A stretch of DNA of 64,000 nt, taken from assembly GCF_003668045.3 (NCBI RefSeq), contig NW_023276807.1, positions 233,063,667 to 233,127,666 on the forward strand, given 5' to 3'. This document shows, piece after piece, positions 31,111 to 42,659 of the stretch; the first letter of the stretch is position 1, and the number at the start of each line of letters is the position of its first letter. Below the pieces are notes generated by a model. That model was not told the origin of the DNA and ran no database searches. It was given only the letters and a program-made list of their open reading frames with translations. The DNA is from Cricetulus griseus (Eukaryota > Chordata > Mammalia > Rodentia > Cricetidae). Both the position numbers and the translations under genes were made by a program.

Positions 31111-32992
31111 TCCGCTCTGGGAACTTTTCGTTCAGAAAGAGCGATTCCCTTTGGCTAACAGGAAGCTGAGAAGGGCGTGGAGAGAGCGCCGAAACAAGAG
31201 AGGACACGCAGCCCAAGACGACAATATGCTGAAATAAATGTCTAAGCTGAAGCGCCCATCCACAATGCCTTGGAAGAATGCATTCAGCCACATGAACAAA
31301 CTACTCAGCAAAGAAAAAATTTATATATACATTCACATGAGAGAAAAGACGTCACTCCCTAGCCCGGACTAGAGCCGGAGGAGAGGGGGGTCCACAGGCT
31401 GTAGCTTTGGCTCCGGAGGCATCCCTAGCCTGCTGCCTAAGCGCAGCGGCAGGCGAGAGCAACCTGGCTGCACGGAATGCACACTCAGCCTCAAAAGTCA
31501 TGTACTGTTAGGGGAAGGCTGGGGGACAAGACACTAAAATGACAAGTTTCCTGCTGTCAACTGAAGAGAATTTCACACTGTTATCGGCTGTTTTTTCAAT
31601 TAAGTAAGAACTCCCTAGCCTCCCCTGAGGGCCCTTGATAGAGCAATCTTTTTAGCCCAAGCCCTTTAGGTTCCTTTCCTAGTTGTCAGTTGGCCATGAT
31701 CTTGAAAGTTCCTCGAAACTAAGATTCTGGATGGTTGTTTTCCTCTAAGAGCAACCTTAACACCCAACAATTATTCGGCTCTGTGTTAGAGCTGAGAGCG
31801 CTAAGACATTTTAACTGTACTAAAATTGGGAAATGCGTTTCAATTATTCAGCATAAGAGAGTACTGCCATGTTACATGAACACAAAGACAACCTCTCACA
31901 CTTCAGTTATTCCCTTTAGGAAAGAAAGGAGTGGGGTGAAATGTACTTCAAGAGTTCTTAGGGCCTGATAATATGAAGTTTGTATCTACAAGAGCATACT
32001 GCTGGAAAGTCTTTAGAGACAGTAACATTAAATAAAGGCCTTGGCTGGGATTATAAATCAGTGCTAGAGTTCTTGTCTAGTGTACAGAGGCCCATCACAA
32101 CCAAAACAAAATAATGAATGCCCTTTGAATGACCTTTATCCTGGTCTGGCTACTTCATCACAGACAAATCTAATGATTTGGCATCACAAAGACCCCCAGT
32201 AAAGGGGTCTTTACATAGTTCAAACTTTCCTTTTAACGTTAAAGGCACTGAGGTCACAAGCTGGGACCAAAGTAAAAAACATGTGATCACGATTCTAGCA
32301 TTCTCTTCACCACACTATATATAGCTAAAGGTCAGCTTGGCCGTTATCTCGTACTTCAATCTACACATTAAGCTTTCAAGTTTTATATAGCAACATTTTC
32401 CAGGACCCAGGCAAGGGTGACTGAAATGAAAGGTGGTTTAACACCCATGCCTATTTGTGATCCTTGAAAGAAGATGGGTTACATTTCTCACTCTTTGAAA
32501 GGATGCTGACTGCTTACAGATAGTTTAAAACAGCATCTGATCCAGGAGCTGGGCAAGTAATTCCTCAAAGTGTGGGCGGGTATTTGTTACTTATAAAAAC
32601 TTAACCTTGCCACCAGCTCTGCTCTATATAGAGTTCAACGACAAGTTTCTAATGCTTGTAACTTTAAAAGCAAAGCCAATCTAAGTCTAGTTCAGCTAAG
32701 AAAATGACTGTAGCTCCTCAACATCTGCAGCTGTAGAGGAAACCCCTGATGAAAACACTGTGTAGGCAAAGGAAGGAATGCTGCCTCATTTCCCACAAAA
32801 GGCAGCTCAGGAAAACCCCCACTGGAGAATCGTCTCTTCTAGAAACTTGCAAGGAATCCCCAATTTAAAATAATATTTGACCTACTAACTGCTTCTCCAG
32901 TCCTGGCTGTAGATGTCCAAAATGGCTATCTAATCTAACTGAAATGCACTTGAACTTTTTTGGGGGGGAGGGGGGTTGTTTGTTGTTTGTTT
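31111..32992. other. Repeat-poor region upstream of Dgkh
   Basis: About 1.9 kb without clear SINE, LTR or microsatellite. It includes a CRE-like ACGTCA near 31350. No convincing gene. Proximal regulatory sequence is plausible from position and lack of repeats only. Confidence 0.5.
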
Positions 32993-33105
32993 TTGGAGAT
33001 AGCCTCACAGCACACCTCAGGATGGCCTGGAGCTCATTTCATAGCCCAATTTGACTTTGAATTCATGGCAGTTCTCCTGTATCAGCCTCTGTATCTCAAA
33101 ATGGC
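32993..33105 (-). repeat. Possible old B1-derived fragment
   Basis: 'tttttggagatagcctcaca' with 'gatggcctggagctcatttc' and 'gactttgaattcatggcagt' recall a strongly diverged reverse B1. Confidence 0.3.
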
Positions 33106-33239
33106 TATTGAAGTTTCAAATGTGTGGCACATTACTTTATTTGATTTATAAATCTTTCCTTGACTTTTTCTTCAGTGTTTTAGATTTTCATATAATTTCT
33201 TCAATGCTGCTTATTTATTACTGTTACTCTGAGATCTTT

Positions 33240-33372
33240 GCCAGGCAGTGGTTGCACACAACTTTAATCCCAGCACTCAGAAGATAGAGGCAGGTGGATC
33301 TCTGTAAATTGGAGGCCAACGGGGTCTTCAGTGTGAGTTCCAGGGCAGCCAGGGCTATACAGTAAACCCTGT
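33240..33372 (+). repeat. B1 SINE
   Basis: 'gccaggcagtggttgcacac', 'tttaatcccagcactcagaa', 'ggcaggtggatctctgtaaa' and 'ggcagccagggctatacagt'. Confidence 0.85.
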
Positions 33373-34371
33373 CAGGGGGGCTTGGGGGGTGTCTCCATGT
33401 GGAACGTATCACCAAAACTGTTTAAAACTTGCGTATAGGAGGTTGGAGCAGGAGTGTCAAGAGTTATATAGTGATTATATAGTGATTAACAGGCCACTCC
33501 AGAGCAACACAGCAAGATCTTGTCTCCAAAGAACGACATCAACAAAAACTCTATACATGTTATAATCAGGATTAAATGGAAATTAATCACTAAGTGGCTT
33601 TCTACTTAATAAGGCATCATACTCCATTAGGGAAGAAAAAAAAAAGTAGTGACATGCTGACTAAAACCTTATGAACATTAAATATTACTATCTATAGGAG
33701 TATTTTAAATTAATCAACTACTAGCAACAATCTTAAAGTGTTGAATCCCATGTTCTACAGTTTTACATTCAAATTTTAATATAATGTGTTGAGGGTTACA
33801 CATCATACGCTGAAAAAAACACAAGTAGGTACTTTAGAAACCATGTTCCTGCTCAGTGCAGAACCAAAGACTGCAGAATGAACAAGCACAGGCCTGGAGG
33901 CTACCGTGACTGCCATGTACAACTATTTCCACAGACAACAAAACATTCTGAGAGCAGTAGTGCTGTGAATTATAGGAACACACTCTGGTCCTTGCACACA
34001 AGGCAGAACTTCTCATCATCCTTGCATAAAGTGTAACCGTGCAACCTCTTGTTTGTATTTGGCCTTTGCTCTTTGAAACCCTTCCCTTTCTACACGTCTA
34101 ATTCTGGATTATTAACTGGTATAACGTTAACTGGTAATACTAACTGGTTCAAATCCATTTGGAAACAAAACTCAACTTTAGGAAATGAAACTTCAAGCTT
34201 CCCTCCATTAAAAAAAAAAAGGTATTTTGTAAATACTCCTACATTTTTAAACTGAGCTAGAATTCTAACTACCTATTGGCTATCCACTCCCACCCTAGTT
34301 TAGGGACTGCTTTGCTAAATATCTTCCTACCCATTCATTCCCAACATCAAAGTGCTTTTATTCTGTTTATT
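33373..34371. other. No gene recognised
   Basis: AT-rich, unassigned sequence between the two CpG blocks. Confidence 0.6.
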
Positions 34372-34555
34372 TTAGTGGGATGAACCCAGGGCATTGCTTA
34401 GGCACATGCTCTATCACTAACCTGCATCCCAAGTATTTTCTCTAATTGGCTTTTTGATAGAGTCTCAATATGTAGCCCATGCTAGTCCCAAACTCTGAGC
34501 CTTCCTTCCTCAGCTGATTTGCTGTGATTACAGGAGTGCAGTACCACACCCAATT
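34372..34555 (-). repeat. B1-ID composite SINE
   Basis: Minus-strand order is a B1-like monomer (34555 to about 34455) then an ID-like unit (about 34435 to 34372, 'gcaatgccctgggttcatcc'). Same architecture as the split element at 23527-24150. Confidence 0.55.
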
Positions 34556-34922
34556 CCCCAAATATTTTTTGATTTGAAATTTGAGTGATGCCTGTATTTT
34601 CACTAACACTTGACTATATTCCAAAGCTACCATCAAGAAAAACAGAGAAACTTAACTGTTAGCCTGTATCTTCTTTAAGTTCAATACTTAACCAGAATAA
34701 TGCTAAATAAAGCTAATAATGTATTCAAATGTTCTGATTTAGCTAAATAACTTAATTTCACCCCCTCACAAAGAGAATGTCATGAAGTCCCAAAAATTCC
34801 CTTAGTTCCAGGCATTGGTATACTTTAGCCAAGTACTGTTTCATTTCAGGTAGCCACATTAATCTCCAAGGAATCCTTTGCTTTTCTGTCTGAATAGTAG
34901 ACACCATAGCCTTATGGTTTAG

Positions 34923-34927
<5 letters not shown>

Positions 34928-34960
<33 letters not shown>
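34928..34960. repeat. (GA)n microsatellite
   Basis: About sixteen GA units. Confidence 0.95.
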
Positions 34961-34961
<1 letters not shown>

Positions 34962-35164
34962 AAATTCTTACATGCATGCTGTTACATGCCATAATAATAT
35001 AGCAATCCCACTTACTCTATACTTAAGTCTTTTTTGTGAATGTAAATCTGCAAGCTTCTATGATAAAGTATTAAATTGCCTATATTTAAATTTTAAAAAG
35101 GTTTTAAAGAACTCAGAATTGGAAGCCAAGTGAAAACAGGTTTGTTTTCTTTGCTGTTGTTTCA

Positions 35165-35345
35165 TTTTGTTTTAAGAGAGAAAGGATTTATTTTGGCTCG
35201 GAGGATAAATGTATCTTGGTGGGGACAGACTGGCAGCTGGGGCTCCACCTGTGGTAGCCAGAGCATACACCAGCTGCTTGTTCTTTGGCACTTACAGGAC
35301 ACAATGAGTGAAGCAGGTATCCCCAACCTGAGAGACTGAGCACAC
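35165..35345 (-). mobile_element. Possible hAT-like remnant
   Basis: 'gaaaggatttattttggctc' followed by a 'tggtggggacagactggcag' block recalls the reverse of rodent hAT elements. Strongly diverged. Confidence 0.3.
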
Positions 35346-35399
35346 ACAGACTGGACTTCAGGAAACCTGTGACTCCACTAAATGTGTTTAGGGAGGGAG

Positions 35400-35402
<3 letters not shown>

Positions 35403-35475
<73 letters not shown>
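35403..35475. repeat. (GT)n(GA)n compound microsatellite
   Basis: About 23 GT units followed directly by about 14 GA units. Confidence 0.98.
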
Positions 35476-35478
<3 letters not shown>

Positions 35479-37089
35479 TGGTTCCTTGGGGCTATAGTGG
35501 CTAGGTGCTAGTTTTCTAAGTATACCATGTTCTGCTCGACTGTATGTCATATAGATTCATTATGAAGGAAGCCAGAATTCCCCTCATTCAGATTCTTAAG
35601 ATCACTGAGGCAAACAAAGTTAAAGAACCTGATTTTTGAGAACTCCATGATGCCTGGAATCCTGGTGCTCTGCAGAAACAAGAGCATGGCAGGGAGCTCC
35701 AAGCCTGCCTGGGTTACCTAGTAAATTCCAAACAAGACTTGGAGGAGTACAGTGTGAGAATCTGCCCCAAGCACAAAGAAACAAAACCGACTCTGATGGA
35801 CCCAGTGTTCCTTCTAAACATATTTCGATCAAGTTAACACCAATCCCTTTGCTTCACCCGGCAGAAATATTTAACATTTAAACATTTTCCCACTAATGCA
35901 TTTTCCTTTCTTTTGTGTATTCTCCTGTTTTAGTAATGCAGGTAACTCAACTTTCTTAAGGAATTATATAAAGATTACCTTTGAAAAATGTTTAAACGTT
36001 GTAGTCATTACAGAAGGTTCATAATAAAATCACTGAGGAGAAACGTTTTATGACACATACTTGAATAGATTTCACTCTTTAGCTATAAGAATGTAAGCTT
36101 CCTGGGGACAAAAATTGCCAGAGTGTTAGCAGCTTGCCCAACCATCACAGAACATGATAGGTGTTGGATAAAAATATCTGCTGAACAAATAAAAGGCCTT
36201 AGCCATTTAACTACGCCTACTTTTTAAGAGTTCCAAAGTCTAGCTAGTATCACCGCTCTCACACCTCTGTAAAGGTTTTAGTTTTAAAAGTTCATGGGGT
36301 GGGGGTGGAGGGGAAATAGTACTGAATATTTTCTGTAAGAATAAGAAAGCACTTTGGTTCTTACCACTTTTGAAAAGAAAACAGAGGTCTCTAATTTTCT
36401 AACTGCAAAGTACTCCTGACATTCATCCCCCCTCCCAAAAGAAAAGACTACACATAACTCATGGTTTCCCACTGTCACTGGTGTAGGCTGATGGGACTTC
36501 ATATAGTAGTAAAGTTCAGAACAGGTCACTAGATTTACTTCCCAGTGATCTTAAATGTCAAAACTGAACTGTATTCTTAACCAAGAATAGCTTACTCCAT
36601 GATGGTGATAGCAATAGAACATGAGCAGATGGACTACCTAACGTGCAAATTCACAAAAGCAAAAGCATCTGCAGATGGATCAAAGTCGAAGGACACTCCT
36701 GAAAGGTCAGGAAGCAAGAGGCAGCGAAACGTACCCTGGCAAAGGGGCTGGGAGTCTACGGGTCAGAAAAGGAGAAGCAAGCCTGGCACCTGACCTCTCA
36801 ACAGGCAGAGGGCCCGCCTGAGCAGACTCAGGAAGTCCCTAGGAAAACATCATCCGAACAGCACCACAGCACGGATGAAGCCAGAAATTTTGGACCAGGC
36901 TTTTGAGACAGGTTCTCAGTATCAACCACAAGGGAGTAGCAAATACGCAGGCAGGGCGTGCAGAGCCAAAATTCATTGCCCACTCAAGATTACAGGGGTC
37001 TGCGTGGGACCGGTATTCCTGGGAGGAATCCCTGGAGGGGTGGATACCAGAGGGTTCTGTTTGAGATGCAAGAAATAAGTTAAAGGAGT
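35476..37089. other. Repeat-poor; no gene recognised
   Basis: No clear repeat apart from a possible old B1 scrap near 35640-35735. Small open frames only. This is the left flank of the second CpG block. Confidence 0.5.
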
Positions 37090-38192
37090 TTAGGGAACAA
37101 AATAAAGACCCCGACTCTCCTCATCTTCGCACACACAACACACGCACCACTCTGGGCCCCTAAAATGCCTCCGTGTGGCGTGTGCTTGGCCAAGCGAAAG
37201 CGAAGTTGACTCGTCGCTGGATCCAGGACCAAGACCCCTGACCCCCACAGCAGCCCGGGGCAAGCGCGGCCACCGGAGTCGGAGGCGTGGCTCTGGGCTA
37301 CTGGCCGACACTCGCCTGCCTCCCCAGGCGGCGGTCCTCGGGAACCTGCGCGCCCAGGTGACTGCCAGGGCGCGGTCAAGAGGTGAGCCCCGTCTCCTCC
37401 CGGCGCCACCCGCTGACTGCGGGGCCCCGCCGCCTCCTCCTCTCCCCGGGCCGCCGCGCCACACTCGGGAATGAAGTGCAAAGTTGGGAAGCGGATGAAG
37501 CGCGGAAACAGTCCTCGAAGGACCGTCGCCAGAGGCCCCTCGGGGAAGAGCTCCAGCCGACCGGACAAAGGCGCTCCGGGCGGCGCGCGAGGTGGAGCCC
37601 GGGCGCCGGAGGAAGCGCTGCCCCGGCTGGGAAGCAGCTGGGGACCTCATCCCGGACCGCTTCCTGAACGGAACCCGGGCCGGGAGGGGGGAGCAGGGAG
37701 CAAGGACAAGCGGGAGGGGTGGGCGCGGGCGCGGTACCCACCGGTTCCTCCCAGGCCAGGCTGCGGACACCGAGCGCGGGGCGCACGTGCTGCGGATCCA
37801 TCGCGCCGGCCCGCGCCCGCTGGCCGCCGGGGCGCACGGACACGGGCCCCCGCCGCCGCGGCCGCCGCCTCTTGTACCTCGCTCGCCGCGATCGCTGTCG
37901 CTGCCGCCCCGGCTCTCGCCCGGAGCCAGTCACCGGCCCTCCCGCGCTCTCTGGCTTCCGCCGCGCTCGCCCGCCCCCGCGCTGGTCCCTTCCTCCGCCG
38001 CCGCCTCCGCAGCCGCTTGCGTCCCGCTCCCTGGAGCGGCCGTGAGCGCTCGGCTCCCCGAGCCGCCGCGCCGCCGCCTCCCACGGCCGCAGAATCCGCC
38101 CCTCGCTCCTGTCTCCGCCCCCGACTCCCTCCCCTTTCCTCCCGCCGCCCGCCCCTCCCCCAGCTGCCCCTCCCGGCGGGCGGCCCGGGACG

Positions 38193-38198
38193 CACGTG
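38193..38198. promoter_or_regulatory. E-box CACGTG
   Basis: Palindromic CACGTG in the context GCACGTGAC, a USF/MITF/MYC-type site, 15 bp left of the CArG box. Confidence 0.55.
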
Positions 38199-38212
38199 AC
38201 CCCCCTGCCAGT

Positions 38213-38222
38213 CCTTATAAGG
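38213..38222. promoter_or_regulatory. CArG box CCTTATAAGG
   Basis: Perfect palindromic match to CC(A/T)6GG, the SRF-binding consensus, at the edge of the CpG block. The TTATAAGG core can also serve as a TATA box in either direction. Confidence 0.6.
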
Positions 38223-38430
38223 CGTGGAACCGAAAGCGGCCACCGGGTGGTCACGGGCACCAGGAGGTGGCATCGCGGAGAGAGGTAGCCTCCCCGAGGG
38301 GCCGGGCTCGCCAGGCGCCTCGGGGGAAGCCCGGGCCCACTGGCTCACCCGGGGAGCTCGTCCTGGCGTCCCTGTCCCTCGGCCTCCCTCGCTCCCGACG
38401 CCTGTAGCCCCCGCCGGCCGCCTCCAGAGC

Positions 38431-39399
38431 TGAGGCTGGAGCAATTGCCCAAGACAATACCCGGCTTCAAACAGAGCGAGGCTGCGCTTCGCACCCCTGA
38501 GCAGCTCCCCAAGCACCCCTGCCAGGGGTGGTTTACTCTGAGCTGCTGGGATGACTGGCTGGTTTGCCATCCGCAAGAGAGGTTAAGCTTGCGGAGCCCT
38601 GCCTTTACTCATTTTCTGTGGCTACAGGGTTTCGTGGGAAGAAAACCAGCTGAGGAGCCGGTCTGTGGTCCGCTGTGAGCGCTCCACTCGAATTAGGAGC
38701 AGGGGCAGTTCGAAGACAGACCTTAAATGTCAACTGTCTCCTCCTGCTGCTTTCAGAGAAAAAGAAAACGAAAAGTGCAAGTAGCGTTTCAAATCATCCT
38801 TACTGGCAGCGAAGACGGTTTCCATCTAGTTCCAACAGAGTGGTGACTGCATTTACATGGGTCATTTCCTCTCTCGTGGACTTTCAGGCTCCTGCCAGCA
38901 TCCTCTCATGGCCCGTCGTCTGGTAGACAGATGCATTCACACGTTTTGAAACCAAAAAAAAATCAAAACACCTGATCCAGCTTGCTCCCACGTCATTCTA
39001 ATTTCCGCGGCTAATATTCCACTGAGGCTGCTCTGCTAAAGGTCACCTAAGGTTTGTGGAGAGAGCCTCCTAAACCACTGGATGTTTTCCAACCCTCGCC
39101 TTCTATGACCTGACAGATTACATTTGTATTCCTGAATCTCTCCTTTAAATTAGCCCTTGATAATTGGGTCTTCTTTGTTTCTGACCATGTTTTTGTTCCG
39201 TGCTCTCTTATTCGCTGATGAGCCTAAGTGGCCTGGCCTTCATTTCTTTCTAATGAGGGTGGAGTAGTACAAATGAGTGGTCTATCAGGTCCTGCCTGAC
39301 ATCCCTTGCTTTTAGTTACCAGACAGGTAGTGATAACTCAGAGATTTCCATCATTTCTCATCTTGCTGCCTTCACCTCCTGGGCACCAGCAGTACACTG
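38431..39399. other. No gene recognised
   Basis: Ordinary composition resumes. A 77-codon plus frame (38445-38678) begins inside the CpG edge and matches nothing I recognise. Confidence 0.5.
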
Positions 39400-39476
39400 G
39401 GGCTCAAATCCTGGGCTTCATTCACTTTAGGCAAGCATCCTGCATCCTGTCTACCGACTAAGCTACGTGCCCAGAA
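39400..39476 (-). repeat. ID-like SINE fragment
   Basis: 'ggggctcaaatcctgggctt', 'ggcaagcatcctgcatcctg' and 'ctaccgactaagctacgtgc' are the reverse of a diverged ID or B4 head. Confidence 0.5.
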
Positions 39477-39507
39477 CAAGAGCCAACTTATTTTTTCAAA
39501 CATTTAA

Positions 39508-39716
39508 TTTTTTAAAAACTTTTATTTTTCACTTCCATGTGTGTGTCTGTGTGCGGGTTTGTGCACATGAGTGCAAGTTCTCATGGCGGCCAAAGGCACC
39601 CAATCCCCCTGGAACAGGAATTACAAGCCACCCAGTGTGGGTGCTAGGAGTCAAACTCCCTGTCCTCTGCAAGAACAGTGTGTGCTCTTAATCGCTGAGC
39701 CATCTCTCTCCAGCCC
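39508..39716 (-). repeat. B2 SINE
   Basis: Reverse B2: tail side TTTTATTTTTCA, body with 'gtgtgggtgctaggagtcaa', head 'tgagccatctctctccagcc'. Confidence 0.85.
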
Positions 39717-39936
39717 AGAAGCCTGTCTGCTTCTTAACGAGAAATCTCTTCCTCTATTCCCCCTGGCCTTAAATTCAACCTGTCTAAAACAGAGTGCTTT
39801 CCTGACAGCTGATTTTTCTCTCGAGTCTTATGTAAATGTCACCACAATTCACTTAGTCATAGAAAGGAGGAAAAAATAATCCCAGGTTCCTCCTTTCTCT
39901 CACTGTTTCCCCTCCCTCTTGGTTCCTCCCAGCACC

Positions 39937-39945
39937 CTCTCTCTC

Positions 39946-40018
<73 letters not shown>

Positions 40019-40030
40019 GTCTCTCTCTGC
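39937..40030. repeat. (CT)n microsatellite
   Basis: Nearly pure CT run of about 90 bp with a few C and G interruptions. Confidence 0.98.
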
Positions 40031-40129
40031 CCCCCCTGGCCTGACTCAGGGGCCCTTATTTTAGACTCCTGAAACTTTGCATTACTTTCCTTATTAATTT
40101 TGAATTTTTATTACACTTTTATTCATTTG

Positions 40130-40272
40130 GGCCCATGAGCAAGTGTGGCGGTCAGAAGACAATTCGAAGGCAAGGGTTCTCTCCTTTCACCATTCGAGTG
40201 CTGGGTATTGAACTCTGACCATCAGGCTTGGCAGCAGGTGCCTTTACCTACTGAGCCATCCCTCCAGCTCCA
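40130..40272 (-). repeat. B3-type SINE
   Basis: 'tgtggcggtcagaagacaat', 'ggttctctcctttcaccatt', 'atcaggcttggcagcaggtg' and 'actgagccatccctccagct': reverse of the tRNA-derived B3 type. Confidence 0.7.
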
Positions 40273-40553
40273 CTTATTAGTTGTGTTGCCTGGGAATTGT
40301 TTATTTGTTATCCTTCCTGCTGTGACCACAGTTTAAAGATTTAAGTCCTGTCATCTTAGCTAGTGCCTACTTCAAATGCTCTGAGTTCCTAACAGGCAGT
40401 TCCCCCTCAGGCCGTTTGTTTTTATGCTGTGCCCTCTTCTGGAATGTTCTTCCTCTTAGTCAGACTATGAAACACCTGTTCATCTTTCACTTTTTACCCT
40501 GAGGGTTACCTTCTTCATAAATATATTCCTGACGGTGCTTCGTGCTTCATGGT

Positions 40554-40556
<3 letters not shown>

Positions 40557-40600
<44 letters not shown>
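40557..40600. repeat. (CA)n microsatellite
   Basis: Uninterrupted CA run of about 22 units. Confidence 0.97.
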
Positions 40601-40603
<3 letters not shown>

Positions 40604-40971
40604 GACATGCCATCTCTGACCACCCTATCCTGTCATAATACCTTAGAAGACTTTTTCAAGTTAGCTTTTACATATAATTTTCCTGGTAGCAAATATTATA
40701 ATTGACTCGTTCCATCTTCCTGGCTCCAGTACAGTTCTCAACATGTATTTCACAAGTTTGTTGAAAGAATTGTGATATGGTTTTGAGGTGTATTTTTGAG
40801 GTTCTAAAAACAATCAGTTTTTCCTGCATTGTCTGATTTCATTCTCACAGTTCTTCATAAGATGTGTTAGTGCCTTTCATAGGGAACAGCAGCTGAGGCT
40901 GCTGATGAGACTCAGGTAAAGGCTCACTGACATGCCTGACTTGCAGACTCCCAGACCCACGTGGTAGAAGG

Positions 40972-40972
<1 letters not shown>

Positions 40973-41023
<51 letters not shown>

Positions 41024-41103
41024 GTATATACGCCATGTCCATCACTCTTGTACACACACACAAGCACAATGCCAGGAGTCTGTACTTACAAACACACACA
41101 CAG

Positions 41104-41137
<34 letters not shown>

Positions 41138-41285
41138 TCACACCATGTCCAGCACTCTTGTACTGACAAATACACACACACACACACATTTGTATACACA
41201 CCATGTCTAGTACTCTTGTACACACACACAAACACAATGCCAGGTACTCCTGCACTTACACACAGTCTCACACATACACAAAGTA
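40973..41285. repeat. Complex CA-rich tandem repeat
   Basis: (CA)n tracts alternate with two kinds of unique spacer. One contains 'ccatgtccatcactcttgta' and recurs at about 41033, 41144 and 41203; the other contains 'cacaatgccagg' and recurs at about 41065 and 41232. The result is an irregular array of roughly 60-110-bp higher-order units. Frames across it are artefacts. Confidence 0.9.
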
Positions 41286-41305
41286 ATATTTTAAAAAGAG
41301 AACCC

Positions 41306-41470
41306 ATGCCAGGCAGTGGTGGCAGCGCACACCTTTAGTCCCAGCACTCAGAGGCAGAGCAGGCAGATCTCTGAGTAATAGACCAGCCTGGTCTACAAGA
41401 GCTAGTTCCAGGACAGCTTCCAAAGTCACAGAGAAACCCTATCTCAAAACTACCCCCTCCAAAAAAAATA
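41306..41470 (+). repeat. B1 SINE (cricetid-type 3' half)
   Basis: 'atgccaggcagtggtggcag', 'tttagtcccagcactcagag', 'agcctggtctacaagagcta' and 'gttccaggacagcttccaaa', ending in a C/A-rich tail. Confidence 0.92.
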
Positions 41471-41718
41471 GAACCCACTAAAGCTGGAAAAGAAGAAAAC
41501 AGCATGCCCAAGACCCTCCTGTATAAATCCCAGAGCCAGGGTTATAATCCAGATTGCTTCTTTACCTTGGCTACACGTGCAGCTGTTTCTATGGTCTCAA
41601 TGTATGTATATCCACTGTATCCCTGTTGAAGTCATCACTTCCATGAGCACTTAGGGAAGTGGTTTGGTCCTGATAGCAGATTCTGTAAATGGATCTGGGT
41701 GCCTTGTAAAGAGCTTCG

Positions 41719-41930
41719 GGGGCTAGAGAAATGGCTCAGTGATTAAGAGCACTCACTGATCTTCCAGAGGACCCAAATTCAGTTCCAAGAACCCATATTT
41801 GGCAGCTCACAGCTACCTATAAACTCAACTCCGGGGTATCCAATGCCCTCTTCTGGTCTCAGCTACCAGTGTGAACATGGTGCACATATAGACATGTAGA
41901 CACACACATACACACAAAAAAAAAATCAAG
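41719..41930 (+). repeat. B2 SINE
   Basis: 'gggggctagagaaatggctc', 'gagcactcactgatcttcca', 'ggcagctcacagctacctat', 'atgccctcttctggtctcag', then a CA/A-rich end. Confidence 0.9.
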
Positions 41931-42659
41931 AAAAAGAATACCATATCCTTTGTCCTATCGCAGTAAATTCTGTCTTGTAATACAATGGTTTTCTTTTTGC
42001 TACTGATGACACAGTATAACTACTTCTTTTTTCAACCATTCCAAGTCATTGTGTTTTCAGACTGTCTTATAAATAGTTTGATCTTACCACTATCAGACCA
42101 GCCTGAGAGCCTGACTTTTAGCGTTCTTTTTAGATCTATTTTCATTCATTGTGTACGTTAATCAGAGTAAAGGGCTCCAGGAAAGCTTCAACGCTGCTGC
42201 CCCGCCCCGCCCCACCCCACCCCCACACCGTGTTTCCTTCTCATGGAACAGTACACATTAGTGGATTGTTGGGTGTGTCCTCTGTTCCACTTTACCATCC
42301 ACCTCCTTGGGCTTTGCCCGTATGCAGAGAAGGGAAGTGATGGCTTCTGCTGCGGGAGGAAGAGGCAGGGCGGGGCTCATGCTTCATAGACTTCTACTGA
42401 CATTGGCACACATATGGCTAAGAATGTTCTTTTACATTTCTTTCACCAAATGCCCGTGAGTCTTCTGTTTTCATTTTCTCCCGGGCCTGAATCATAATTT
42501 CATTGGCTATAGAATTCTACACTGAAAGTGATTAATACCAACATTTAAGTAACTAATCTCATTTTGCCATCTGAGTCTAGCATGGGAGCGTACTCTCTCT
42601 CAGTCTCATTACTGTACAGATATCTTTCTGCCCAATCAATTTTCATAATTTAGTCTAGT
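41931..42659. other. No gene recognised
   Basis: Unassigned intergenic sequence with a short CCCCGCC/CCACCCC C-rich patch near 42200. Confidence 0.55.

Larger units (their letters stand above)
37090..38430. promoter_or_regulatory. Second CpG-rich block, candidate promoter
   Basis: A 1.3-kb stretch extremely rich in C, G and CpG, the densest of the window. Long frames occur in many phases on both strands (up to 309 codons), as expected where stops are scarce; none resembles a known protein. At its right edge lie an E-box (38193-38198) and a palindromic CArG/TATA-like box (38213-38222). On the plus strand 'AGAG|GTGAGC' at 37380-37387 is a good donor; on the minus strand 'GAG|GTACAAG' near 37870 is plausible. 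Direction is therefore unresolved. An alternative Dgkh first exon 7 kb upstream of the coding exon is the simplest idea. Confidence 0.7.

Noticed and set aside
37376..38576. Very long frames (up to 309 codons) on both strands of the second CpG block.
   Set aside because: GC-rich DNA has few stop codons; several mutually exclusive frames are open at once, translations are Arg/Pro/Gly/Ala-rich, and none resembles a known protein.
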